A stretch of DNA of 36,941 nt from an uncultured Bacteroidales bacterium (GCA_903945175.1 CAJAUM010000105.1:1-36941), one strand, 5' to 3'; shown: positions 1 to 7,065, numbered from the stretch's first letter. Notes: generated from the sequence alone by a model not told the origin. Program-made: numbers and translations.

Positions 1-40
1 AGGGTGACAGGGTAACAGGGTGACAGGGTAACAAGGTAAA
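1..40. repeat. Octamer tandem repeat at window edge
   Basis: About five copies of an 8-base unit alternating between AGGGTGAC and AGGGTAAC, the last copy degenerate. The array probably continues to the left of the window. It is not a CRISPR because there are no unique spacers. It precedes, and may be related to, the heptamer array at 68-174. Confidence 0.8.
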
Positions 41-67
41 AGATGATTTGCTATAAAATGAATTTGT

Positions 68-174
68 CACTCGTCATTCGTCATTCGTCATTCGTCATTG
101 GTCATTGGTCATTGGTCATTCGTCATTCGTCACTCGTCATTCGTCATTGGTAATTGGTAATTGGTAATTGGTAA
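68..174. repeat. Heptamer tandem repeat (TCATTCG/TCATTGG/TAATTGG family)
   Basis: About fifteen copies of a 7-base unit with variants TCATTCG, TCATTGG, TCACTCG and TAATTGG. The array runs directly into the ATG of the membrane subunit at 175, so that gene has no recognisable ribosome binding site of its own. The reverse complement of the same heptamers (ATGACCA, ATTACCA) makes up the in-frame repeat at 2865-2959 in the next gene. This looks like a dispersed short tandem repeat family. Confidence 0.85.
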
Positions 175-1614
175 ATGGTTGAAGGTGGGTACATATTAAT
201 CGGATTTTTCGTGCTTTCGCTCCTGATGGGTGCGGTGGTCGGGCTGGTGCACAATAAGCTGCTGGCGAGGATTGTTACCATCCTGTATGTGGTTGTGCAC
301 ATCGCTTTTTCGGGTTATGGCTGGCTTCATCTGGGTGAAACCGTGCTCGATTATTTCACCTTCGATCCGCTGGGGGTATTGTTGCTTTCCATCCTGTCGA
401 TCCTCACCATCACCACCGTCTATCACGGGTTCATCTATGTGAAGGATGCCAAACCCCGGGTGTATGCCATCTACCATGCCGCGCTGATCGCCCTGGTAGC
501 CTCAATGTCGGGAGCCTACCTGGCCAACGGGATGACCACCGTGTGGATCTTCGTCGAAGCCACCACCCTTGCAGTCGCGGCGCTCATCTACCACGACCGC
601 ACGGCGATGGCGCTGGAGGCTACCTGGAAATATGTCTTTGTCTGTTCCCTCGGGATCGCCCTGGCCTACCTCGGGATCCTCTTCCTGGGATTTACCGTGC
701 ACGACATTCGTTTGCTCCATCTCTCCTTCGATTCCATCACCGAAATTGCCAGGATGGCCAACCCGCTCTACCTTAAAATCGCCTTTGTATTTGTATTGGT
801 TGGCTACAGTACCAAGATGGGATTGTTTCCGATGCACACCGTCACGGTGGATGCCCATACGGTTGCACCCCCGCCGATCAGCGCCTTCATCTCCACCACC
901 CTGATGAATGTCGGGTTCCTGGCCATCTTCCGCATCTATGCCCTCTTCTCGGCCACCACCATCCTGCCTTTCATGAATCACGTGCTGATCCTCTCCGGCG
1001 TATTATCCCTTCTTGTTTCAGTCGGCTATATGCTCAAGGCCAAGCACAACAAACGGATGCTGGCCTACTCCAGTCTCGAAAACATGGGCATTGTCGCCAT
1101 CGCACTGGGCGTGGGAGGTATCGGCTATTATGCCGCCATCCTGCACATCGTCCTCCACTCCTTTACCAAGGCAGGCCTTTTCTACCAGATGGGACAATCG
1201 TATAAAGTGATGGGAACCTACAAACTGGATGAATCGGGAAATTACATGAACCTATACCCGGCCGGGGCCACCGCACTGCTGCTGGGTTTTCTGTGCATCA
1301 CCGCGATCCCGCCATCGGGGATGTTCATCTCAGAATTATACCTGATGAAGGCGCTGATCACCTCCAAAGATTATGTGCTCCTGGCTGTCATAGCCGCGCT
1401 GCTTTGTTTTGTCCTCTACGCCTTAATCACCCGCGTACTTCACATTGTTTATTCCCAGCCTCGCGAAAAACCGCTGCATGAGCTGCAAAAGGTCAACCCC
1501 TGGCAATCATTCAGCCAGTACATTCTTTTCGGAATGGTCATTTTCATCTGTTTTGTTCAGCCTGCACCCCTCCGCCAGCTTATTGAATCGATCATCAACG
1601 CCCTGCCGAAATGA
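175..1614 (+). CDS. HyfF/NuoN-like proton-translocating membrane subunit of an Ehr-type complex
   Basis: A 479-residue polytopic membrane protein of the Mrp/NuoL-M-N antiporter-like family, closest in context to hydrogenase-4 subunit F. About 12-14 hydrophobic helices span its length. The family's ion-channel residues are visible: a buried Glu at E128 in VWIFVEATTL, and Lys K214 in GYSTKMGLFPMHT followed by DAHTVAPPPISA, the usual broken-helix TM7 region. The motif KRMLAYSSLENMG near residue 293 is also typical. It should conduct protons or Na+ in the membrane arm. Its stop overlaps the next start by 4 nt (1611-1614), showing translational coupling. Earlier membrane subunits (HyfB/C/E-like) would lie left of the window. 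The ATG at 175 is the first in frame and abuts the heptamer repeat, so the exact start is uncertain. Confidence 0.9.
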   Translation: MVEGGYILIGFFVLSLLMGAVVGLVHNKLLARIVTILYVVVHIAFSGYGWLHLGETVLDYFTFDPLGVLLLSILSILTITTVYHGFIYVKDAKPRVYAIYHAALIALVASMSGAYLANGMTTVWIFVEATTLAVAALIYHDRTAMALEATWKYVFVCSLGIALAYLGILFLGFTVHDIRLLHLSFDSITEIARMANPLYLKIAFVFVLVGYSTKMGLFPMHTVTVDAHTVAPPPISAFISTTLMNVGFLAIFRIYALFSATTILPFMNHVLILSGVLSLLVSVGYMLKAKHNKRMLAYSSLENMGIVAIALGVGGIGYYAAILHIVLHSFTKAGLFYQMGQSYKVMGTYKLDESGNYMNLYPAGATALLLGFLCITAIPPSGMFISELYLMKALITSKDYVLLAVIAALLCFVLYALITRVLHIVYSQPREKPLHELQKVNPWQSFSQYILFGMVIFICFVQPAPLRQLIESIINALPK

Positions 1615-3215
1615 CGAAGGAGACACGATACATCGAGCTGTTTTCAAATCCGGGCATGGTTGCACTGGAGGCCATTCCTGTGTTGAATTATCCGGATTTT
1701 ATTGCATTCCTTGATTTGGTTATGGGAGAGGAGGGAACCCATTGTGTGGCCTACTTCGTTGTTCCGAAGGGAGATACATACCGGTTTGTATGCTGCATGG
1801 CGGCAGATGAGAACCATGCCCTCGTGCTTTTTTCGCATGAACAGCCAATAAAACCCACGCCATCACTTCCTTCCATCACAGTCAAACACTTCCAGTTTCA
1901 TGTGTTTGAACGGGAGATCCATGAACAGTTCGGCATTGAATTCGAGGGTCATCCCTGGCTGAAGCCCATCCGCTATCCCTTCGACAGGGCCAATCAGGAC
2001 AGCGTGATGAACAATTATCCCTTCTATTCCATCGAGGGAGAAGGGCTGCATGAAGTCGGAGTCGGCCCCATCCACGCCGGCATCATCGAGCCGGGACATT
2101 TCCGGTTTATTTGTCATGGCGAGCGGGTGCTGCACCTGGAGATCCACCTGGGATACCAGCATCGCGGAATGGAGAAGCTCTTTGTTGAAAAGCAGCATAT
2201 CCTGGCCCAGTCGCTCCTGGCCGAAAGCATGGCGGGCGACACCACGGTGGGCCATGCGCTGGCCTATGCCGGGGCTGTTGAGGCACTGGCAGGGATCAGG
2301 GTTTCACAGCAGCGCTCCATGGAACGGATCGTAGCACTCGAACTCGAGCGGATTGCCGTTCACATCGGCGATACGGCCGCATTGTGCACCGACATCGCTT
2401 ACCAGTTCGGACAGGTGGTGAACGAAGCCCTGCGCACCATCATCATCAATACCACACAAATCTGGTGCGGCAACCGCTTCGGCAAGGGACTCATCCGCCC
2501 CGGCGGGACCAATTATCCACTCACGCAGGAGGTCATGGCAACGATCCTGAAAAACCTGGAAGAGGTTGAGGCGCGTTACAATCAGGTAACCGACCGGATC
2601 TTCTCGCTGCCAAGCGTGCTGAGCCGGTTCGAAGAAACAGGCAGGGTAACCACCATGCAGGCCACACTGATCGGCGCCGTTGGGATGGCGGCCCGAAGCA
2701 GCGGGATGTACCGCGATATCCGCTGGTCACACCCCTTCTCCGGCTATGTAGATCATTTTTACGACCCGGCCATGCTGCACAAAGGCGATGTGTGGGCCAG
2801 GGCCATGCTGCGTAAACTGGAGGTGGGGAAGTCGATGGAGGTAATCAGGGAGATGATCGTGGAAATGACCAATGACCAATTACCAATGACCAATGACCAA
2901 TTACCAATGACCAATGACCAATTACCAATGACCAATGACCAATTACCAATGACCAATGAAAAGAGCGAAAATCCCAACTATGATCTCAAGCTTGCACCAG
3001 ACTCACTGGCGATTTCGCTGGTGGAGGGTTGGCGCGGCGAGATTTGTCATATTGCGATAACAGATGATTCCGGTAATATCATCCATTACAAGGCCAAGGA
3101 CCCGTCGCTGCACAACTGGATGGCCCTGGCGCTTGCGGTGAGGAACCAGGAGATCTCCGATTTTCCGCTGTGCAACAAGAGTTTTAACCTGAGTTATTGC
3201 GGGAACGATTTATAG
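1611..3215 (+). CDS. NuoC-NuoD/HycE-like large subunit lacking NiFe ligands (Ehr type)
   Basis: 534 residues. The N-terminal part (about 1-150) is a NuoC/30-kDa-like domain containing EREIHEQFGIEF. The rest is a NuoD/hydrogenase large-subunit fold, with LEIHLGYQHRGMEKLF at the start of the domain. In active group 4 NiFe hydrogenases the next segment carries CxxC; here residues 208-211 read AGDT. The C-terminal CxxC is also absent: the protein ends with DFPLCNKSFNLSYCGNDL. Neither end can bind the NiFe site, which is the defining feature of Ehr complexes. Residues 419-450 are four MTNDQLP repeats plus MTNE encoded by a heptamer array, apparently inserted in a loop before the conserved LVEGWRGEICH segment. 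It is coupled to the upstream membrane subunit. Family assignment is firm; the substrate is unknown. Confidence 0.88.
   Translation: MTKETRYIELFSNPGMVALEAIPVLNYPDFIAFLDLVMGEEGTHCVAYFVVPKGDTYRFVCCMAADENHALVLFSHEQPIKPTPSLPSITVKHFQFHVFEREIHEQFGIEFEGHPWLKPIRYPFDRANQDSVMNNYPFYSIEGEGLHEVGVGPIHAGIIEPGHFRFICHGERVLHLEIHLGYQHRGMEKLFVEKQHILAQSLLAESMAGDTTVGHALAYAGAVEALAGIRVSQQRSMERIVALELERIAVHIGDTAALCTDIAYQFGQVVNEALRTIIINTTQIWCGNRFGKGLIRPGGTNYPLTQEVMATILKNLEEVEARYNQVTDRIFSLPSVLSRFEETGRVTTMQATLIGAVGMAARSSGMYRDIRWSHPFSGYVDHFYDPAMLHKGDVWARAMLRKLEVGKSMEVIREMIVEMTNDQLPMTNDQLPMTNDQLPMTNDQLPMTNEKSENPNYDLKLAPDSLAISLVEGWRGEICHIAITDDSGNIIHYKAKDPSLHNWMALALAVRNQEISDFPLCNKSFNLSYCGNDL
2865..2959. repeat. In-frame heptamer array inside the large-subunit gene
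   Basis: Four perfect 21-base units, each three heptamers (ATGACCA ATGACCA ATTACCA), plus 11 bases of a fifth. They encode (MTNDQLP)4-MTNE. The heptamers are the reverse complement of the variants at 68-174. The 7-base unit is not a multiple of three, so gain or loss of one heptamer would shift the frame, whereas 21-base changes would only alter loop length. Confidence 0.93.
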
Positions 3216-3241
3216 AATACACCCATCATCTTTCATAAATA

Positions 3242-3730
3242 ATGATAACGGCAGAAGACATATTACTTTTAACTTCAAGCGGAGAAGGATACAATTCTGA
3301 ATTTAAATTGGCTGTACCATCCAAAGTACGGGATCTTACCGAAGAGGTATGTGCTTTTGCTAATGCGGCCGGAGGGATATTATTAATGGGGGTAAACGAC
3401 CATAACGAAATTACAGGTATTCGTATTGATAATGTTAAACGGTCAGCCATACAAAACAGTATTGGGGAAATTTCGCCACCCCTTCATTGTAGTTTGTCCT
3501 TTAATGGAACTGTGGAGAAAACTGTGGAGAAAACTGTGGAGAATATTATCAAGAATCTCATTCTGGAAAATCCGAAGATAACGACTAAAAATATGATAAA
3601 AGCCACAGGTCTAACGCGTAGAGGGGTTGAATATCATTTGAATAAATTGAAAGACTCCGGAAAAATTGAACGGGTTGGTTCGGACCGGGGAGGGTACTGG
3701 AAGGTTATTGAAATCAACAATGAACAATGA
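3242..3730 (+). CDS. Short AlbA_2 (Schlafen-like) plus winged-helix protein
   Basis: 162 residues. The N-terminal 75 or so (EFKLAVPSKVRDLTEEVCAF, AGGILLMGVNDH) match the AlbA_2 putative nucleic-acid-binding domain. The C-terminal 50 or so (ITTKNMIKATGLTRRGVEYH, LKDSGKIERVGSDRGGYWKV) form a winged helix. They are joined by a TVEKTVEKTVEN spacer from a 12-base repeat. Full-length relatives usually have a long middle region between these domains, so this looks like an internally deleted version. It sits between two subunits of the Ehr operon, is more AT-rich than either, and has no plausible role in the complex. It is probably an insertion, possibly still a DNA-binding regulator. The start at 3242 gives the complete AlbA_2 domain. 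Confidence 0.75.
   Translation: MITAEDILLLTSSGEGYNSEFKLAVPSKVRDLTEEVCAFANAAGGILLMGVNDHNEITGIRIDNVKRSAIQNSIGEISPPLHCSLSFNGTVEKTVEKTVENIIKNLILENPKITTKNMIKATGLTRRGVEYHLNKLKDSGKIERVGSDRGGYWKVIEINNEQ
3509..3544. repeat. 12-base tandem repeat in the AlbA_2 gene
   Basis: Three copies of ACTGTGGAGAAA (the last ends in T), encoding TVEK-TVEK-TVEN. The unit is a multiple of three, so copy-number change keeps the frame. It marks the junction between the AlbA_2 and winged-helix domains. Confidence 0.85.
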
Positions 3731-3747
3731 AAATAAGACTACTTTAG

Positions 3748-4563
3748 ATGCCGCTGAAAGAGATAAATATCCTTCGCCGCCACGGACGGCAGTATGTTCC
3801 CGACCTGCGGAATGCCGTGCTGCCCGATATCTTCCGCGGAAGGCCTGTCATCAGCGGGGATATCACCGCGGCTGAGGCGGAACTGGTCAAAAAGCTTTGC
3901 CCGGTGAATGCGATTGGCGCGGATCCCGCTGCCCCGACACCCGGACCTTTGGTAGCCGGCTCATCGGAAATGGAACAGATCCGCTGCACCATCGACCTGG
4001 GTAAATGTCTCTTTTGCCGGGAATGTGCCTTTGCATTGCCCGGTAAGATCAGCTTCACCCACGATTATAAAATGGCAACCAATGTCCGCGACCGCCTGGT
4101 CGTCGCCTCCGGGAATGATCAGCCGATACAGCTTGATCCTGACAAGGTGCGCAGGGAGATCCGACTCTTGTTCAAACATGCACTCAAGCTGCGCCAGGTG
4201 TCGGCGGGCGGCGACAATTCCGCCGAAATGGAGCTGAATGCCGCCGGGAATGTGAATTTCGACATGGGACGGTATGGAATCGAATTTGTGGCCTCGCCCC
4301 GCCATGCGGATGGCCTTGTCATCACCGGGCCGCTCTCCCAACACATGGCCGAACCGCTTCAGATTTGCTATGATGCGATTCCTTCACCGAAGATGATCAT
4401 TCTCGCCGGCACCGATGCCATCAGCGGGGGCATCTTCCAGGGAGGTCCGGCGCTGAACAGGGATTTTTTAGATAAATATCCGGTGGATCTGTTTGTTCCC
4501 GGAAATCCGCCGCATCCGCTCACCTTCATTAACGGAATCCTGGATTTAATCGGCCGAAGGTGA
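3748..4563 (+). CDS. Ferredoxin-NuoB-like fused small subunit with missing N2-cluster ligands (Ehr type)
   Basis: 271 residues. Residues about 1-110 resemble the HycF/NuoI-type ferredoxin subunit. Residues about 160-271 resemble the NuoB/HycG small subunit (YGIEFVASPRHADGLVITGP, AISGGIFQGG). Ferredoxin cysteines present are C51 (in CPVNAI), C87, C90 and C93; motif 1 CxxCxxC is gone and the fourth Cys of motif 2 is L97. In 2[4Fe-4S] ferredoxins the retained set is exactly one cluster. In the NuoB part none of the proximal-cluster cysteines remain: the CxxC region reads ELNAAGNVNFD (from 162), the usual GxCA is AGTDA (220-224), and PGCPPRP is PGNPPHP (N253). The only Cys there, in QICYDA, is not at a ligand position. 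It follows the AlbA_2 gene by 17 nt and ends the operon. Confidence 0.85.
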   Translation: MPLKEINILRRHGRQYVPDLRNAVLPDIFRGRPVISGDITAAEAELVKKLCPVNAIGADPAAPTPGPLVAGSSEMEQIRCTIDLGKCLFCRECAFALPGKISFTHDYKMATNVRDRLVVASGNDQPIQLDPDKVRREIRLLFKHALKLRQVSAGGDNSAEMELNAAGNVNFDMGRYGIEFVASPRHADGLVITGPLSQHMAEPLQICYDAIPSPKMIILAGTDAISGGIFQGGPALNRDFLDKYPVDLFVPGNPPHPLTFINGILDLIGRR

Positions 4564-4584
4564 ACATGTTGAGATATAAATGTG

Positions 4585-4592
4585 TAACTTTG
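4585..4592 (+). promoter_or_regulatory. Bacteroidota-type -7 promoter element
   Basis: TAACTTTG fits the TAnnTTTG consensus and lies 21 nt before the ATG of the TPR gene, after the end of the Ehr operon. No clear TTTG -33 box is seen at 19 nt spacing, so this is a partial match. Confidence 0.45.
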
Positions 4593-4613
4593 TAACCAAA
4601 GCATCATGCGTTC

Positions 4614-5141
4614 ATGAAAACAATACTTCTGTTTTTTATTGTCCTGTTGCTTCCCTTCATCGGAGTTGCGCAACCCATTGCCAAGCAAGATTCCCTTAAC
4701 TACTATAAGTTTCATGCTGAGGCTGAGTACGAAATGGTTGGTGACAATGCCACCTCTATAAAATGGCTGAATAAGGCAATCAGGTTGGATCCGAATGATG
4801 ACGAGCTCTATCTGCTCAGGGCCTTTGCAAAGGGGGCCATCGCGGACTGGAAGGGACAGGAGGCTGACTACACCAGGGTCATCGGCCTCGATCCGGGCAA
4901 TGTGGCCGCCTATACCGGCCGTGCAGCCTGCCGCTTCACCTTAAAGAAATACAAGGAATCCATCAGCGATTATAACTGGCTTATTGAGGTTGACCCAACC
5001 TATTATGGTTTTTTCTTCAACCGCGGCATGTGTAAATGGAGGCTGAAGGACAAGGAGGGGGCTTGTTTCGATTACAGGCTGGCTACGCAGATGGGCAGTT
5101 CGGCAGCCTATGTATTGGTTATGGAGCATTGCCTGGAGTAA
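4614..5141 (+). CDS. Secreted/periplasmic TPR-repeat protein
   Basis: 175 residues. A signal peptide (MKTILLFFIVLLLPFIGVAQ) is followed by about three tetratricopeptide repeats, with helices such as SIKWLNKAIRLDPNDDELYL, DYTRVIGLDPGNVAAYTGRA and SISDYNWLIEVDPTYYGFFF. TPRs are protein-interaction scaffolds; no catalytic domain is visible. It is probably monocistronic: a promoter-like element precedes it and another precedes the next gene. A role with its neighbours cannot be inferred. Confidence 0.8.
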   Translation: MKTILLFFIVLLLPFIGVAQPIAKQDSLNYYKFHAEAEYEMVGDNATSIKWLNKAIRLDPNDDELYLLRAFAKGAIADWKGQEADYTRVIGLDPGNVAAYTGRAACRFTLKKYKESISDYNWLIEVDPTYYGFFFNRGMCKWRLKDKEGACFDYRLATQMGSSAAYVLVMEHCLE

Positions 5142-5184
5142 AAACGCCCCTCGTTCCATCCGGCGCCAGATATAAAAATTCTTT

Positions 5185-5192
5185 TAACTTTG
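5185..5192 (+). promoter_or_regulatory. Bacteroidota-type -7 promoter element
   Basis: TAACTTTG lies 23 nt upstream of the chosen ATG (5216) of the STAS gene. Its position supports that start rather than any of the in-frame upstream codons, which lie inside the TPR gene. No -33 TTTG is recognisable. Confidence 0.45.
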
Positions 5193-5215
5193 TTCACTTA
5201 TCCACCTTCAGGCGT

Positions 5216-5515
5216 ATGACCATAGAAATTCTTCATTCCGATAAAGCCCTGCTTAAACTTGCCTTTTCGGGTAAACTTGATGCCAATACCGTTGCCAACG
5301 GATCCATGGAATTTTTTGCCTTGCTGAACAAAAGGAAAAGCCCTGTCATTGTTGATTTTTCAGAAGTCACTTTTTTGTCCTCCCTGGGCATCCGGATGTT
5401 ACTTACTGCCTCAAAAGAGGTGAAAGAGCAGGGACACGCATTAAAAATCGAGCATCCCAGCCCCGAAATCGAAAAAATCTTTCATACAGCCGGCCTTGCT
5501 GACCTCCTCTTGTAA
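5216..5515 (+). CDS. STAS-domain protein (anti-sigma factor antagonist-like)
   Basis: 99 residues forming a single STAS domain, as in SpoIIAA/RsbV. The signature VDFSEVTFLSSLGIRMLL contains the Ser that is phosphorylated in the family. The preceding beta strands (ILHSDKALLKLAFSGKLDAN) and the closing EIEKIFHTAGLADLL helix are intact. Members bind a serine kinase/anti-sigma factor or partner-switching phosphatase. No RsbW-like kinase or PP2C phosphatase is encoded in the window, so its partner is elsewhere. The open frame extends upstream into the TPR gene, but ATG 5216 follows the promoter element and begins the domain. Confidence 0.82.
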   Translation: MTIEILHSDKALLKLAFSGKLDANTVANGSMEFFALLNKRKSPVIVDFSEVTFLSSLGIRMLLTASKEVKEQGHALKIEHPSPEIEKIFHTAGLADLLL

Positions 5516-5530
5516 AACCCCCTTGGCAGC

Positions 5531-5932
5531 ATGACAAAAGCCATCATCATTGATCTTCCGAAAATTGAAGATCCACGCGGAAACCTTTCAATCATAGAGG
5601 AAGAAATCAACATTCCCTTTAAAATTGAACGCACCTACTGGATTTACGATGTTCCAGGCGGACAGGTCAGGGGCGGACATGCCTTTAAAGCGCAGCAGGA
5701 GCTCATCGTGGCGCTCTCCGGCAGTTTTGACGTGGTGGTGGATGACGGAAAGGAAAAACAGACCTTCTCGCTCAACCGGTCATACTACGGCCTATACATC
5801 CCCCCCGGCTTCTGGCGGCAGATGCAGAATTTTTCGACCAATTCTCTGGCCCTGGTGTTAAGTTCAACCCCATTCAGCGAAGCGGATTATATCAGGGATT
5901 ATCAGGATTTTTTAAAGGCCGGGAGATCATGA
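5531..5932 (+). CDS. FdtA/QdtA-family (WxcM-like) cupin, sugar 3,4-ketoisomerase-like, copy 1
   Basis: 133 residues forming one small cupin. Family enzymes isomerise dTDP-4-keto-6-deoxyglucose to the 3-keto sugar, the step before 3-amination. The pattern DPRGNLSIIEEEINIPFKIER, WIYDVPGGQVRGGHAFK and ALSGSFDVVVDDG is typical. The active-site motif reads HAFK, whereas well-studied FdtA/QdtA have HAHK, so one His is replaced by Phe. It overlaps copy 2 by 4 nt (ATGA) and heads the sugar operon. The altered motif could mean a different product, a non-catalytic partner, or a tolerated variant. Confidence 0.82.
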   Translation: MTKAIIIDLPKIEDPRGNLSIIEEEINIPFKIERTYWIYDVPGGQVRGGHAFKAQQELIVALSGSFDVVVDDGKEKQTFSLNRSYYGLYIPPGFWRQMQNFSTNSLALVLSSTPFSEADYIRDYQDFLKAGRS

Positions 5933-6372
5933 ACAGGCCCACGATCTCCAACTGCCACATGGTTGAACTCCCACGCATCCCTTACCGTGCCGGCAACATA
6001 ACCACAGTTTCAAATGAGCAGGAAATTCCCTTCGCCATCCGGCGGATATTCTATATTTATGATATTCCCGGAGGAGTAGACCGGGGCGCACATGCACACC
6101 GAACCTGTCACCAGTTTTTAATCGCTGCGAGCGGAAGTTTTGAAATAGAGCTGGATGATGGCATGGCCAAACGAACGGTGATGCTGAACCGTCCCTATTT
6201 TGGACTGCATGTCCCGCCGGGGATATGGGCTGCCGAAAAGGGCTTTTCCTCGGGGGCCATCTGCCTGGTACTGAATTCACATCTGTTTGATGAAGGGGAT
6301 TATATCAGGGATTATGCAGATTATCTTAATTTCGTCGGACCATCATCACTGGATCCGTCAGTACAAATCTAA
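5929..6372 (+). CDS. fdtA: FdtA/QdtA-family sugar 3,4-ketoisomerase-like cupin, copy 2
   Basis: 147 residues, a tandem paralogue of the preceding gene with the same fold: FYIYDIPGGVDRGAHAHR, AASGSFEIELDDGMAKR, YFGLHVPPGIWAAEKG. It keeps the HAH pair expected of the catalytic site, so it is the better candidate for the dTDP-4-keto-6-deoxyhexose 3,4-ketoisomerase that would feed the aminotransferase at 8033. It is translationally coupled to copy 1. The product stereochemistry (galacto versus gluco) cannot be read from sequence. Confidence 0.85.
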   Translation: MNRPTISNCHMVELPRIPYRAGNITTVSNEQEIPFAIRRIFYIYDIPGGVDRGAHAHRTCHQFLIAASGSFEIELDDGMAKRTVMLNRPYFGLHVPPGIWAAEKGFSSGAICLVLNSHLFDEGDYIRDYADYLNFVGPSSLDPSVQI

Positions 6373-6384
6373 CATCAGAAACAT

Positions 6385-7065
6385 ATGATATTAATCACAG
6401 GCGCGTCAAAAGGTATCGGATACTTTTTAATGCAGAAATTCATGGATGAAGGGGAGGATGTCATTGGGATTTACAACAACACGATTCCCAAGGAACACGA
6501 AACGCTGATGTACAAAGTTGACATTGCCAACCCCGAAGAGGTGAAAAATTTTGCAGCAGCAAACGATGATAAGCTGAACCAGCTCATCCTCATCAACTGT
6601 GCCGGATCAAATTACAATGCATTTGCCCACAAGGCCGATCCTGCAAAGTGGGCCCAGTTGATTACGGTCAACCTGGTAGGAACATTTCATATGATCAACG
6701 CGCTTCTTCCCAAAATGCGGGAGCAGAATTTTGGAAGGATCATCAACTTTGCCTCCATCGTAGCCCAAAGCGGCATCCCGGGAACCAGCGCCTATGCCGC
6801 CTCAAAGGCCGGCCTCTGGGGCATGACCAAAGCCATTGCCGTTGAAAATGCGTCCAAAGGCATCACCATCAACAACCTGAACCTGGGATACTTTGATATC
6901 GGGATGATCCAGGATGTCCCCGCAGAGATGCAGGAGATCATCAAGTCCAAAATACCCGGGAAGAAATTCGGCAACCCGGATGATATCTTTAAAGTGGTTA
7001 AATATTTATCCGCAGCATCATACATCACAGGAACCAGCGTGGATGTAAACGGAGGACTCTTCTGA
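6385..7065 (+). CDS. Short-chain dehydrogenase/reductase (SDR)
   Basis: 226 residues, classical SDR. The NAD(P)-binding TGASKGIG is at residues 5-12, the active-site YAASK motif is in GTSAYAASKAGLWGM, and the C-terminus SYITGTSVDVNGGLF is typical of FabG-like members. It may reduce a keto group of a sugar nucleotide or act on an acyl group, given its position between sugar isomerases and an acetyltransferase. Its stop overlaps the next ATG by one nucleotide, so it is part of the operon. The substrate is not predictable. Confidence 0.85.
   Translation: MILITGASKGIGYFLMQKFMDEGEDVIGIYNNTIPKEHETLMYKVDIANPEEVKNFAAANDDKLNQLILINCAGSNYNAFAHKADPAKWAQLITVNLVGTFHMINALLPKMREQNFGRIINFASIVAQSGIPGTSAYAASKAGLWGMTKAIAVENASKGITINNLNLGYFDIGMIQDVPAEMQEIIKSKIPGKKFGNPDDIFKVVKYLSAASYITGTSVDVNGGLF

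Noticed and set aside
1-174. Possible CRISPR array
   Set aside because: The units are 7-8 bases in direct tandem with no unique spacers, so it is a short tandem repeat, not a CRISPR.
502-981. Long minus-strand open frame antisense to the membrane subunit
   Set aside because: It is a GC-rich shadow of a clearly conserved gene, with no recognisable domain or start context.
1611-3215. Annotation as an active NiFe hydrogenase or formate hydrogenlyase large subunit
   Set aside because: Both CxxC motifs needed to bind Ni and Fe are absent.
3748-4563. Missing cysteines explained by frameshift or sequencing error
   Set aside because: The flanking conserved residues (FVASPRHADGL, AISGGIF, VPGNPP) stay in one frame; only the ligand positions are substituted.
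5036-5215. Upstream extension of the STAS gene giving a 159-residue protein
   Set aside because: The extension lies inside the TPR gene in another frame and shows no domain; ATG 5216 follows a promoter element and starts the STAS fold.
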